Shown: positions 32,040 to 44,347 of the stretch, piece after piece
How the letters are laid out: each line of letters begins with the position of its first letter
Numbering within the stretch: the first letter of the stretch is position 1
Source: Orobanche coerulescens
Taxonomy: Eukaryota; Streptophyta; Magnoliopsida; Lamiales; Orobanchaceae
Direction of reading: 5' to 3'
DNA: 64,000 bases
Assembly (NCBI GenBank): GCA_033398695.1
Contig: CM065814.1
Span: 106,828,501 to 106,892,500, forward strand
Position numbers and translations under genes: made by a program
The notes under the pieces: model-generated
Told to the model about the DNA's origin: nothing
Database searches by the model: none
Seen by the model: only the letters and a program-made list of their open reading frames with translations

Positions 32040-34776
32040 TGTAATACCCGAGGTCTTCGCTCCGGTTTCGTTTAGTTTTTCTGCAGTTTATTGGATCGTT
32101 GTTGTCCATGTCTTTGGAATTTTGTGTCATGTTGGGTGTGCCATTTTGGGACGTGTGTTTGGTCGCGGTTCAGATCGTTGCGTGGGGATGGCTCGTTAGA
32201 AGTGTAGCGCATGCTAACACACGTGGTGTAGCGCGCGCTATTGTATCACAGCTAGCGCACGCTGCCGGCAGGGTAGCGCACGCTAACCGGCAGCTTGGGG
32301 CAGTCCTGGAGGTACTGGACTGGGACTGGGGTCCCACTAACACACGCTAGGAACAGGGATAATGCACGCTAGATTGGGTGTGTAGCGCATGCTACTGTCG
32401 GACGGCAGCGCGCACTAATCGACCAGACAGTTGAGGCAGTAGAGTCTGGACTTCGGACAGACTATCAGGTAGCGCACGCTAGAAGGTCCTTGCGTGCGCT
32501 AACTCGGTTGGTTTAGCGCACGTTATTCGGATGCAGCGTGCGTTACCCCGGTCGGACAGAAGTTTCTGGACGGTGGCCCAGGCCGATAGCGCACGCTAAC
32601 CTGGACTCGCTAGCGCGCGCTAATACGCGCCTGTATATCTACTTGTGTTATGGTCAACTTTCGTCATTTTTCATCTTCATTTCTCCTCTCCGACCTTCTG
32701 GGCGATTCCAAGGGGGTGAAGATAAGGATTTCGACTGGATACCTTTTGATATCAATTCCTTTCAACTTCTAGCAAGGATTTATCAAAGATCTACCATTTT
32801 TTCACAAAGGATTTGAGGTAAGATCACTTGAACCCTTTATTTTGGGGATTTTAGGGGTTTGTGAGTATTTGGCCGATTTAAGCCGATCTAGCCCATATTG
32901 TTGTAAGATCTTCGTTGTATATTCGAGATCCTTTGTTAATTTTGAGGCTTTATGGAATAAACTTCGTAAATTCTTATGTTCGTCGATTATGTGGGTTTGA
33001 GCCTTCGAGGTATCCGGCAAATTGTTCCTAAGGGTAGAACTTAGGATGATTCTTGGTTTTCCGATGAGGTTGTAGTTGATTTAGTCTTGATTCTTGTTAG
33101 GAACGGAATTTGGAGGATAGTTCGGATCGAGGCATTGTTGTTCGTCGTTTTGTTCGCTCGTGATTTCGAGGCAAGTATCTTGCCCATACATTTCGTGTTT
33201 CGTTGATGTATTAGTTGATAATGGAACCTAATTGCAATTTGAATGTTTTTAATGAACTTTTAAAAGAATCGATATATTCTCGATAAAGGTTTTCTTTCGA
33301 AGATAACTTGTATGCTTTGTGAATAAATGTATTTTCTGAATATGTGTATTAGTGTTGTATGTTGGAAGGTGTTGTGATTGTATTACGTGATTATAGTAGA
33401 CTTTTTTCCACTGGTCGAAGATTGTGTATTGATACGTGTACTCATTCGGTGAATATGTGATGTTGTGTGACATTAGTTGTGAGTATATGTTGGATAAAGT
33501 GGCCATTCTAGCAAGTACTTTACATTTGTTTGTATATTCTAGTATTTGGGCTATGGCTTCCCGTGTATGTTGTGGATGTGTATGTGTATGTTCACCCAGG
33601 AACGGTCCGATGGGGCTTCTGGGGATACGTAGTGTCGTGTGTATGCGTATCGCGAACTGGGATTAACCACCCAGGGATGGTCCGACGGGGCCTCTGCGGG
33701 GTGCGGTGTCCGTGAGTCTCGTACCAACGGTTAACCTTTGAAATGTTTGGAGAACTATGATTTTGGCGCATATTTCATCTGATTAGAATGGTAGTTCAAA
33801 TGGTATTGTACTTGGCTGGAATGGCACCAGAAAATGTGTTGTGTATGATTCGTCTCTTGTTTGCGATATTTTGGTATGGGTATGTGAGTCCCGTGATTTC
33901 TCCGTGCATTGTAGCTTTGTGGTGTGTCGAGTTTGACCATATGGTTAAGTTGCAGAGTTGTGCTCTCTGATGTCGTTCTGTGAGACTGTTGTCATGGTAA
34001 TGTTTGACACTGTGTAGTTTCCGTCGGGTTATTCTTTCGAGTATGTGATGTGGATGATTGGTTCGTAGACCCCATGTTCTGTGACCGGATTTGTATTTTA
34101 GAAAATGATTTTTGGGCTGTGTCCCTAAGTGGTTTAGAAAGGCTTGAGAATTCTTAAATCCCAAATGTTTTCAAAACTCCCGAGATCGTAAAATATTTTG
34201 TAAGATGTATAATGGATTTATTCCTACTTCTCATAATTTAAACTGTCTTGATCAAGTGAATTATCTCGTGAAGCATGTTCACAATTATTATGTTCTTGGA
34301 GTATGTTGTGTATGGCTTGTATTTGTATTTTATACTTGCACTAGCAAAACAGTGGAGTTTTGCTAACACCCGAGTAATCGGGGGGTGGATGTCTGTATTA
34401 CGTCCAGGTACTTGCAGGTTGCTGGGGAGCAATTCACAGGATCGTTATGAAGGATGATGGAAGACGATGATACTAAACACATGAAGACCAGTGTTGAGTA
34501 TTTAGTGAAGTATTGTTGTTTTGTCCTTCCGTTGTGGTACTTTCCATTTTACGGGAATGTTGATGTATTTTAACCCCTGCGTAGGTATGAGTTGTGAGAA
34601 AGAGTAATGTATGCTTAGTGTGTATGTTGTGGTAAAAGACCAAATCGGTCTAATGGTTCGTTATTTAGCCATGTCGGCATGTATTGTATTGTTATGTTTC
34701 TGTATTTAGCCTGGTAGATCCTCACGGAGAGGGTCTGCTGCGCTGTAATATTCCCGAGTGGTTTGGGAGTGTTGCA
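32040..34776 (+). repeat. Element C 3' LTR
   Basis: 2737 bp, TGTAATACCC to GTGTTGCA (one change from GTGTTACA). It aligns with 19911-22636 along its whole length. It includes the TAGCGC motif cluster (about 32203-32620), with several C/T and G/A differences from the 5' copy. Followed by acatg (34777-34781). Confidence 0.93.
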
Positions 34777-35678
34777 ACATGTCCTTGGTAGATTTGATTA
34801 TTTTTCATTACTGCCAGTAATGAGCAAGTCATCTACATATAGACACAAAATGACATAGCCATATTCTGTGTCTTTCACATATACACACTTATCAGATTCA
34901 TTAATTTTGAAGCCAACACTCGACATAACATGATCAACTTCTCATGCCACTGTTTTGGTGCCTGCTTCAATCCATATAATGATTTTACCATCTTGCAGAC
35001 TTTCCTTGCTTGTCCAGGAGCAAAGAACCCCTCGGCTTGTTCTATATAGATTTCCTCTTCTAAGTCCCCATTAAGAAAGGCAGTCTTAACGTCTATTTGA
35101 TGAACTTCTAAACCTCGTAATGTGGCGATAGCAAGTATCATCATGATGGAAGTTATTCTCGTCACAAGAGAGTAAGTATCAAAATAGTTTAGGCCTTCAT
35201 GTTGGTTATAGCCCTTCACTACGAGCCTAGCCTTATATTTATCAACTGCTCCATCTTTCAATTTCTTCTTGAAAAACCACTTATACCCTAATGGTTTACA
35301 CTTTAGAGGTAATTCCACTAGTTCCCAAATGTGATTCTGTAATATAGAATCAATATCTTCTTTGATAGCCTCCTTCCATAGAGGTCCATCCGTCAAGATT
35401 ACAGCTTCTTCGTAAGTCTGAGGTTCTTTTTCGAGCAGGTATGTGAAGAAATCTGGTCCATAAGATTTCTCTGTCCTTTGTCGTTTGCTCCTTCTAGGTT
35501 CGTCCTCATTATCTACTCTTTGGTCTTCATTATCTTCATCCATTAGTTCAGAAGTCTGTTCGTATGAGATAAGGCGTTCACTTGCACTCTTACAGGGAAA
35601 GATATTCTCAAAGAATGACGCATTCCTTGATTCCATTATTGTATATTTGTGAACGTCAGGCACTTTGGATTCATGCAC
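34777..35678 (-). pseudogene. Element D (Copia): reverse transcriptase
   Basis: Minus-strand frame: the basic serine-rich linker RRSKRQRTEKSYGPDF, then RT with HIWELVELP, YKWFFKKKLKDG, YKARLVVKGYNQHEG, VHQIDVKTAFLNGDLEEEIY and CKMVKSLYGLKQAPKQWHEK. A frameshift follows; the catalytic LYVDDLLI box is in another frame near 34810-34833. The RT continues at 19905 after removal of C. Copia type is clear from the D-VKTAFLNG and YVDD motifs. Confidence 0.92.
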
Positions 35679-36507
35679 AAGAAATCAGTAGGCATTGCTG
35701 TTGTGTGCATATCCAATGAAAATGCAGTCAAGTGTTTTTGGGCCTATTTGACTTTCTTAGGTGTAGGTATCAGCACCTTTGCTAGACACCCCCACACTTT
35801 CATGTAATTGTAGGAAGGCTTGACTCTCTTCCACAAATCATAAGGAGTTTTGTCCCCGTTCTTACGGCATATCTTATTTAAGAGATAATTCGCCGTTAAG
35901 ATGGCTTCTCCCCACATATTTTGTGGCAGACCTGAATTTAGTAATATCGCATTCATCATCTATTTTAGAGTGCAATTCTTACGTTCCGCCACTCCATTTG
36001 ACTGTGGTGCATATGGGGCAGTGACCTCATGAATAATCCCATATTGCGAACAATATTCGCCGAATGGTTCCACGCGTATTGACCTCCATAGTCACTCCTC
36101 AAAACTTTTATCCTTGCATTCAATTGATTCTCAACTTCCGTTTTATAAATAATGAACTTCTCTATAGCTTCGTCTTTGCTTTTAAGCAAATATACATAGC
36201 AATATTTAGTACTATCATCCACGAAAGTAATAAAATATTTATTTCCACCTCTAGTTTGAGCAAACTTCAAATCACATAGGTCGCTGTGTATTAATTCTAA
36301 AGGTTTGGTGTTTCTTTCCACTTGTCGGAATGGAGATCGAGTTAATTTTGCCTCTACACAAGTTCCACACTTGTGGTTTAAATCAATTTTAAACTTTGGT
36401 ATGTGATCTAATGCAATTAATTTACGCATTGCATTAAAATTAACGTGTCCTAATCTAGCATGCCATAAATTAGGAGACTCAAGCAAGTAAGCAGAAGAAT
36501 TATTCAT
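35679..36507 (-). pseudogene. Element D (Copia): integrase
   Basis: Minus strand from 36507: GAG-pre-integrase-type zinc domain (LWHARLGHVNFNAMRKL with CGTCVEAK), integrase core with HSDLCDL, ITFVDDSTKYCYVYLL and [10 protein letters not shown] frame break near 35965 separates the region that continues with [12 protein letters not shown] coding and then MMNAILLNSGLPQNMWGEAI. Further breaks follow near 35740. Confidence 0.9.
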
Positions 36508-36890
36508 TTAATTATTTTTTACAATCATAACATTGAGCTTAATCAGCCCATCACAATCATAGCCCTTGCCAATAAACACACCACTCTTTGACAAAATAAC
36601 TTTATCAGACTCAAAAATTAATCTAAAGCCATGCTTTATCAACAAGAAACCAGAAATAAGGTTCTTGCGAATATCAGGCACATATAACACACATTTAAGA
36701 GTCACTTCCTTTCCAGGCGTCATCTTAAATATTACCGTGCCTTCACCCAAGATAGTTGAGGTTGCAGAATTTCCCATATATATCTTTCCACCGGCATCTG
36801 TTTCTTCCAAGGAGGAGAACATTGTCTTGTTGGCACATATATGCCAAGTTGCTCTAGTGTCAACCCACGACCTTGGGATTTGAGCCAACT
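36508..36890 (-). pseudogene. Element D (Copia): protease
   Basis: Minus-strand frame with SWVDTRATWHICANKTMF, IYMGNSATSTILGEGTV, LKCVLYVPDIRKNLISG and VFIGKGYDCDGLIKLNV, the Copia protease pattern. The active site normally reads D-S/T-G-A; here it is DTRA, Gly replaced by Arg, which should destroy activity. Confidence 0.88.
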
Positions 36891-37911
36891 AAATTCACTT
36901 TGGAGATCATAGCACATAAGTCAAGATTTCCCACTTGTTCGGTAATCACATGTGCTGCATTGCCATCCTTTTTCTTTGGTTTCTTTGGCAGCCTGCAGTC
37001 AGCCTCCCTATAACCCATCTTTTCAAAGTTGTAGCACTTTCCAGGGAATTTCTCTTCCTTTTTCGTAATTCCTCATTTAGGTCCCAACTTGGTTCCCTTT
37101 CCATTGTTGCCTTTCTTGGAAGTCTGTCCAGTTTCCACAACATTGGCCTTTGCCACAGCAGCATTTACCTTCTTCTCTGATCCCCTGTTGTCTTCCTCTA
37201 TGCGAAGTCTAACGATCAGATCTTCCATGCTCATCTTCTTGCGCTTTTGCTTGAGATAATTCTTGAAGTCTTTCCAAGTCGAGGGTAGTTTTTCAATCAC
37301 AGCAACCACTTGGAAGGATTTGCTAATGACCATTCCTTCAGCATGAATTTTGTGAATGATCACTTGTAGCTCTTGTACTTGACTGAACACAATCTTGGAA
37401 TCCACCATCTTATAATCAAGAAACCGCCCAACAATCCACTTTTTGGCAACTACATCCTCGATCTTGTACTTGTGATCTAGTGAGTCCCATAATGCCTTGG
37501 CTGATTTAGCAGTGCTATACACGTTGTATAGCGAATCAGCAAGTCCATTCATTACATAATTCCGACATAGATAGTCATAAGTTTTCCAAGCATCAATGGC
37601 CATCAAAGTCTGTTGGTCATTGTCTTCATCATATTTTGGTGCATCCTCCTTGAGGAATCGATACAAGCCTAGAGTGGTCAGATAGAACATCATCTTCTGC
37701 TGTCATCTCTTGAAATTCTGCCCATTGATGGTTGACCGGAACCGAAACCGAATTGCTCGTTGGAACCAAAGCAGAGTGGTTCGCTGAAGCCGATCCAGTT
37801 ATCAGAGGCGCACCTCCAGTGGCGGAAGCCGATCCAATTTTCTGAGGCGCACCTCCAGAAATGTCCGTAGACACGAGTTGGGTTTTGAGTAGGGATTGAA
37901 GTATCCATTAT
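36891..37911 (-). pseudogene. Element D (Copia): gag
   Basis: Minus strand. The likely start is ATG at 37908 (MDTSIPTQN), followed by low-complexity GAPQKIGSASATGG-like repeats in a shifted frame, then the UBN2-type gag core at 37693-37073 (AWKTYDYLCRNYVMNGL, AKSAKALWDSLDHKYK, FQVVAVIEKLPSTWKDFKNY, KKMSMEDLIVRLRIEEDN). After a stop near 37072 a degenerate zinc knuckle (CYNFEKMGYREADC) leads into the protease. Several frame breaks. Confidence 0.85.
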
Positions 37912-37968
37912 GTGAAAGAGTTTTGAAAATAATATGTTTAATCAAGTAAACAGAATCTGCTTTCAGAT

Positions 37969-39088
37969 TGTTGGCAAAATTAAAACGAATACTTGAAAAA
38001 CTAATACAAAATCGCAAATTTATTTTCTGAAAACCCTGCAAAAAGTGTTAGCAAAACAAATATATTTGCTGATGCCGAAATTGAAAGTAAGTTGATGTTG
38101 AGTACAGAACATTTGTCTCCTTAAAGCAGATTCGCCCTCTCACCACGGTGTGTAACGTTTACCTCCCAGGATAAAACAACACCTCGATGCACTGAATCGA
38201 TGATCCCTGCGCCCTCAGCGAACTAGAATAAAATCTATATACTATCACCGACATAGGGGAGAAGAAAAATGAAGAATAAAAACTGCTCTGAAAATCGTAT
38301 GGAAGAGGCATGAAAATCGGACCCCTCAAGCTAGGTATTTATAGGTGAAGACGAGAGGAAGACATGTGCTGGAGAAACTCTAAACTGATTAGGATTGTTA
38401 TCTTTGATACTTATCATGATATATTAATATATTAATCCGATAATTACCAATTAATTTGATAGTTATCCTAATATATTAAATCGATAATTATCAATAAATT
38501 TGATATCTATCCAGATCCGAAAAATTCGGATTTTATAATTGAGGCGGTTTAGCAAAAATGAATTTTTGGCAAATAAATTTGCAATAGAAAGATAACTTCG
38601 AGACGCTGGGACATTTCGCCCATCGCCCTTCGACCCAACCCGAGCTGGACGGACGGACAGCGGTGGCAGCGTGTGTGCGCGAAGGGCACCTAGTCACACA
38701 TCCACTCATGTCTCACTTTGAACAAGAGTTTGTGCACATCACCTTATATACTCACAATTTTTCCCATATTTTTCCAATGTGGGATATAATCCCAAACCCA
38801 TTTTCAAAGAGTTCACTTTGGAACATTATATATCATTCATACCTAAATCATTTTGAGTGTTCTTACATGTTTTGGAAACCTCGTACGGAGTACTACGTAT
38901 TCCAACTATGTCCCAACTTTAACTCATAATCGAGCCCACTCAAAATTACCTCTCAAGTGGGCTGCTCAAAACAGCTCATTTCCTCTTTATTTCCAACTTC
39001 TTCATGACAGACATTCCTCTTGTTGGCTGGGAACCATGTTTATGGGTCAATTCACGACATAAATTTCTAGGTGGAAGGTGTGGTAACA
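37969..39088 (-). repeat. Probable 5' LTR of Copia element D
   Basis: On the minus strand it would start TGTTACC (39088) and end GCCAACA (37969), about 1.1 kb, directly upstream of gag. A TATA box (minus tataaata, 38336-38343) lies inside. The partner LTR is outside the window and no standard Met-tRNA primer site was found beside it, so the ends are tentative. Confidence 0.5.
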
Positions 39089-39502
39089 TCTTATTCCAAT
39101 CCATTTAATATCTCCTCAGTAAATTTGTGGCCCGTCAGGATTATGTTCGACATGGAACCATATGAATATAGTAACAATAATATGTAAATATACAATGTGC
39201 TGATACTTCTTTGCATAACATCATCCAGTCAGAATTTTTGGTGCTCCTAATTTTCATATGCAATGATGTCTTCATCAAGAGAAATATCTGTAATTGAAGC
39301 ATAGTATTTTACGTCCCAAGACTCCATTGAGCTACAGAAAATCATTAAGCAAAGTATATTACCATAAAAGATTTTCAATTGAAAAACCAATAATATTCAC
39401 AACTATGCATAATATAACTCAATGTCAAAATACCCATAATAAATAAATCCAGAAATCATTGGAAAATTCCAAAACATTAATATCAAGTAGGCTAGGCTAA
39501 TT
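39089..39502. other. AT-rich intergenic stretch
   Basis: Nothing recognisable beyond AT-rich sequence; probably the 3' flank of the decayed gene at 39503. Confidence 0.5.
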
Positions 39503-40652
39503 ATAAATATAGATGATATCCACTGCTATAAGACCATATACTTCTCGAGAATTGATCATAATTAAACTGTAACCAAGAATGACAGGACTCATCAGAAGGT
39601 TGATTAGCAAAAACTTGCATTTCTTTTTTGCTCAAGAGCTTACAAGCATAGTTCCACAGTTTACTTGAGGGTGTTATTCCATTAAGATTATCTAGCACCT
39701 GCATTGTAGCCTCAATAGTTATCTCCGTAGAAGGTGCCTGTGTGGTAGAGACCTTATTACCATCAACTCTAATAGGGATTCAGTATTTTCCTTTATTGAA
39801 TCTACCCCGAAAACCTTCTTTTTTTCCTTTATTGTTTTCTCCTTCAATTTCTTATATGTGATGACGACAGAGATAAGAACACAATTGCATTAATAATGTT
39901 ATTTTCTCCTCTCATTTTAGAAGTCATGTTGCCCTGAGTCATTTATATATAATCAGGATCATCACTATCACCAAACTCCACGAGTTCTTCAACATCATTA
40001 GACTCGACATTGTCATCTGCCATCTCTTCCTCACTAGCATTCTCATCTGTAGTTGTTCTACTACGTGCTCGTGCTCTTTCTCCCATTGCAGCAACATCAA
40101 AAAATATTGCACCATATCGGAACCAAATTAAAGATAGATCTTTGTATCAAAATTTGCTATAGTCTGCATTTTCCTGCAATAGTCAAACAAACCAAATAAG
40201 TCTAACTTATCATAAATAAAATAGATTAATGATTCGTATAAAATTAGTTTCAGGGAATTACTTTAGTTTGATTCTCCTACCACTTATCAGCAGCATTATT
40301 TGAGCTCTTCATAGGATTCCATCCGATTCCAGTCTTCTTATACATTAGTTTCTTAAGTAGTATCCAATCTTTTTTCATAGAGTCCCAGTGATATTGAAAT
40401 TGCTTATAAGCATAACTTTTACTAGCCATTTGGTTAAATTTGTCGGCCACATTTTTCCATCCCAAGGGACTGAAGTGACTATTTGGTCTATTACCTTTCA
40501 CAATTTCCTCTTCACAAGCTTCAATAAACTTAAGGTTTAAAACTCATTCCACTTTGCAGAGGTTCATCTTGCTTTACCTGCACCTGTAGTTATAGATTTA
40601 CCAGAAGTAATAGTTGGCAGGACTCTTTTGTTTCTACTGTCTTGTTTCTCCA
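39503..40652 (-). pseudogene. Myb/SANT-like domain gene (L10-interacting MYB-like), decayed
   Basis: Minus strand from ATG at 40652. The Myb/SANT-like (MYB/SANT-like 'KARWT...') domain is recognisable: ACEEEIVKGNRPNSHFSPL, GWKNVADKFNQ, YKQFQYHWDSMKKDWILLKKL and TGIGWNP. A likely intron lies at about 40185-40262 (donor gtaatt, acceptor tgcag). Then come an acidic linker (EEMADDNVESNDVEELVEF) and a C-terminal helix block (ALQVLDNL-like, 39704-39590; SSKLWNYACKLLSKKEMQVF). Stops occur where TGG or CGA would be expected (for example at 40566 and after ADKW), plus a small deletion near 40530. Such genes are often linked to Harbinger or hAT elements, but also exist as host genes. Confidence 0.65.
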
Positions 40653-41712
40653 TCTAAAAAATTTATATCATTGATGATAGAAGGCTCAAAATCACAAAAA
40701 AAAAAATGTACGTTGTTCCAGGTTTCATGGATCTACATTGTAAGGAGTATGTTTAGATATAAACAAATAACGGTATATCTAAATTATATAAGATAGCTCT
40801 TCCAATCCAAATTGAGAACCCAAGAAACAAATCCGTCCATTTAACAATAAAATGAAATACCAAAACTCTGTTACTCAATTTAACATCAGAAACTGGTGGA
40901 GAAAGAAATTGAGAAGACTTAGTTAATATAACAATCATATGGATGAGTTCAATAGAACTTATGTTCTGGAAAGTCAAAATCAATGGGAAAATTATATTAT
41001 TCGCAAAAAATCAAAAGCACCAATTCCTTTGACCTTAATCAAACTCTAATATATTCAAAAAGAACTCAAATGACTAAAAACTTGCTTTACATCAAAAACA
41101 AAACATATGTACAAATAAACTACCTAAAGCACAACAAAAAAACCATTACACCATTTTTTATGATCTTAAATCAAATCATAAGAATTAGAAAGCAGTGTCA
41201 ACAAACAAAGCCAAATAAAAAAAAAAATATGCAGAACAAAGCATCAGATATGAGATTTATGTACCCAAATAAGCAAATTAAGGAACAGTTATATAAGGAC
41301 ATCTACATATTGATCGAGACGAGATTAGAGGAAAAATAGGGGTTAAAAGGGTACCATTGGCCTTCGAATGAATTGAACGGTGAGAGCGCGGGATTTTTCT
41401 CTGTTCTGGCCCCCAAGCAGAATAGGGTTCTGCAGAATAGAGACGTGATATATGTTGAGGATAATGTTGTAATATAAGATAAATAATAAGGGTGTTTTTG
41501 TCTTAAAAAATTGGGAAACTGCGTTCTACGCCATTGTTTTTAAAGCTTATAAGCTCTCAAAGACCTTATTTTTGGATAAAATAAACCCTTATTAAAAATA
41601 TTACCAAACAAATGAGAGAGAGAGAGAGAGAGAGAGAGGTTTATTGGAAAAATCACCAGAAGAGTTTCATTGTTCTCAATTCATGTTTCATGTTCTGGTT
41701 AGTTTTTCATGA
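40653..41712. other. Intergenic, AT-rich; microsatellite
   Basis: No convincing gene; the open frames are Lys/Asn-rich and low complexity. About 41350-41440 (minus) is less AT-rich and could be a non-coding first exon of the Myb/SANT-like gene. A (GA)n run is at 41614-41638, and ttttcatga (41704-41712) is the left duplication of the next element. Confidence 0.5.
41614..41638. repeat. (GA)n microsatellite
   Basis: Uninterrupted GA dinucleotide run, about 12 units. Confidence 0.95.
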
Positions 41713-42141
41713 CAATAATGCTACACATACACGCTGTTTTACACAAATTTTACACACTAACTAACGGAGGTTAAACTAACGGTAACCAACATTAAGTTTG
41801 AGCGGTGGCTTAAACTAAAGTGTGTTTGGTTTATATTAAAAAAAAAAAAGAAAACCGAGAAGGCAGCTTGAAAAAAAAGGGCTGCTCTGTTCATCCTGTT
41901 TGTTACGTCTCTTCTGATAAACTAACGCGAATCAGGAATTAGCATCTGCCGTAAAAAAACTTCTGTGGTACATCTTCTCTCTTTCAATTAATTTTGCTGT
42001 TGTTCTTTGTATATTTTTTTCCTGTTAGTGAAACCCTTTTTTTTATTAATTTTGCTGTACATCTTATCTCTTTCAAATAATTTTGCTGTTGTTTTTTGTA
42101 TTTTTTTTAGTTAAACCCTATTTTTTTATTAGGGAATAGGG

Positions 42142-43704
42142 AATGGAGGTGGAATGTGTTCCAGAAAGTGTCAGCTCTTGATTGTAACCCAAAAAAGTGT
42201 CGATTTTGATGAAACATGTGAAACTGGAGGAGGATATAATTGGGATGAAATTGAGGTGCCTATTGTTGGGATGAAATTTAACTATGAAGATGAAGCATGT
42301 AATTTTTATAAAAGAGTATGCTCGGAGGATTGGATTTGGGATTTGTAAGCGTTCAAGTACTAAAGGAAACGATGGTGAGGTTAAATCTGTTATATACGCA
42401 TGTGTTCGACAGGGAAAGTCAGTTAGTAGAACCATCAATCCACTTCAACCACGTCCTACTGCAAAGATAGGATGTAGAGCAAGGATCAGAGTATTTCGAG
42501 GTAACAATGGGCGTTATAGAGTGACAAAAGTTGAATTGGACCACAATCATGATTTGAGTCCTACAAAGTCCCGATTCCATAAGTGTAATCGAGCGCTCAC
42601 CACTGCATCCAAGAGACGACTAGAGGTTGATGAGAGGGCTGGAATACAAATGCACAAAACCTTTACTGCGATTACCGTTGAAAGTGGGGGTTATGATAAG
42701 TTACCATTTTTGGAGAAGGACTGTCGTAATTTTAAGGATATAACACGACGATTACGTTTCTTGGAGGGAGATACCGATGCAATGCACAAGTATTTTCTTA
42801 AAATGCAACCCGATAATTCTGATTTTTTTATCTGATGGATCTGGATGAAAAGGGTCGTTTGAAAAATGTATTTTGGGCTGATGCAAGGAGTCGTGCTGCT
42901 TTTAGGGTGTTTGGGGATGTGGTGACATTTTACACAACTTATCTTACAAATAAGTACGATATGCCATTCACTCCTTTCGTTGGGGTTAACCACCATGGTT
43001 TGTCTATTTTGTTGGGTTGCGCATTAGTTTCGAAAGAAGACACAGACACGTTTATTTGGTTATTCAGGGCTTGGCTTGTTTGTATGGGTGGGTCTCCTCC
43101 TAATGCAATTATTACAGATCAAGATAGGGCAATGAAAAATGCAATTGAGGTTGTTTTTCCAAGTGCACGCTATAGGTTGTGTTTATGGCATATTATGAAA
43201 AAGTTACCCGAAAAATTGAAAAGCTACAACGAATATGAATCCATGAAGTCTTTGTTACAGAATGTTGTGTATGACGCATTGGGGCAGGAGGAGTTTGAAG
43301 AGAAGTGGAGAAGCTTTATTTCCAAATATCAGCTTGATGGAAATGATTGGCTAAAGGGGCTACACGAGGAGAGACGTCATTGGGTGCCTGCGTTCGTGAA
43401 GCATACCTTCTGGGCTGGAATGTCAACCACGCAACAAAGAGAGAGTATGAATGCTTTTTTTGATGGGTTTGTGCATGCAAGGACCACATTAAAGGAATTC
43501 GTGGAACAATATGAGAATGCCTTAAGGAGAAAAGTAGAAATTGAGTCTGCTGCAGATTATTGCTCAATCAGACTGTACTTCCTCTCATTAGCCATTTTGA
43601 ATTTGAGATGCAATTTCAACTAGTTTACACAAATGATAAATTTAAGGAGATTCAGAGCGAGATGGCCAGGATGATGGATTGTGCAGTGACTTCATCGACA
43701 GAAT
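42142..43704 (+). pseudogene. FAR1/FHY3-like (FRS) MULE transposase gene, 5' part
   Basis: FAR1 DNA-binding domain (FNYEDEACNFYK, frameshift near 42310, then GFGICKRSSTKG, ACVRQGK, GCRARIRVF, KVELDHNHDLSP). Then the linker and, after a second frameshift at 42835, the MULE transposase core: VFWADARSRAAF, TTYLTNKYDMPFTPFVGVNH, LVSKEDTDTFIWLFRAWL, AIITDQDRAMKNAI, RLCLWHIMKKLPEKL and WVPAFVKHTFWAGMSTTQRES-like. The Asp that normally precedes TTY in this family (FDTTY) is Tyr (FYTTY), a likely loss of the first catalytic acid. Frames break again near 43560. FRS proteins are either transposases or domesticated light-signalling factors; being inside TIRs, this one is the element's transposase. Confidence 0.88.
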
Positions 43705-44347
43705 CAATGTTCTAAAAGGCGCTAGGCGGTAGGCGGGCGGAGGGGGACCTTCTAGCGCCTAGGCCTTGGAGGCGGCGCCTAGGCGGCTAGGCGCTAGGCG
43801 TTTTTTTTTTTATATTTTATATTTTATTTATATTTATATATGCATCCAAAATGCATAATAATATTCTTTTAAAAAATTCTTTTGGAGAGGAATTTTTTTA
43901 TTATGCATAGTAAAAAAATTCTCATTTTTTATTATTGAAATTACCAAGTAAAAAAGAAAAAAAAATCTTAACATCAGTAGTCTTAACAGTCTTAACTATA
44001 GAGTGCAGTCTTTCACCAAAAAAACAGATAAAGGTTGTTTAATTAATATATTTAAAAAAAAAAAAAATGAAAGCGGCGGAGTACATCGCCTTTTCTAAAA
44101 GGAAAAAAAGAAAAACCTAAATGAAAGCGGCCCGATAGATTAACGAAAGCGAAAAACCTAAATAAATCTGCCTAGACCCGCCTAGCCCCGCCTAGACCAG
44201 CCTAGGGCCGCCTAGAACCCGCCTAGGGCCGCCTAGAGCCTCCTACCCGCCTGGCAGAACCGACTATGGGGTAGTCGGGGCGGAGGGCCACCTTCTAGCG
44301 CCTAGGCGGCGCCTAGGCGGCCGCCTAGGCCGATTTTTAGAACAGTG
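43705..44347. mobile_element. hAT-type non-autonomous element inside the FRS gene
   Basis: 643 bp with ends CAATGTTCTAAAA and TTTTAGAACAGTG (inverted CACTGTTCTAAAA), flanked by the 8-bp duplication gacagaat (43697-43704; 44348-44355). Eight bases plus CA-TG-type ends indicate hAT. Both ends are packed with ctaggcgg/cgcctag repeats; the middle is AT-rich. No coding capacity. Removing it and one duplication restores the FRS reading frame across the junction. Confidence 0.88.

Larger units (their letters stand above)
19911..34776 (+). mobile_element. Element C: large non-coding Ty3/gypsy-like derivative (LARD-like), carrying F
   Basis: LTRs of about 2.73 kb (19911-22636 and 32040-34776), a Met-tRNA primer site (22642) and a perfect 5-bp duplication prove a single insertion. 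Without F (23241-29747) the interior is about 2.9 kb and has no gag-pol; only an Arg-Gly-rich fragment near 31171 recalls a gag start. LTR start TGTAA(C/T)ACCC, LTR end GTGTTACA and the TAGCGC palindrome cluster relate it to element A. It must have moved using enzymes of a relative. Confidence 0.9.

Noticed and set aside
40983..41339. 118-codon frame rich in Lys, Asn, Gln
   Set aside because: AT-rich low-complexity DNA, no motif, no support from context.
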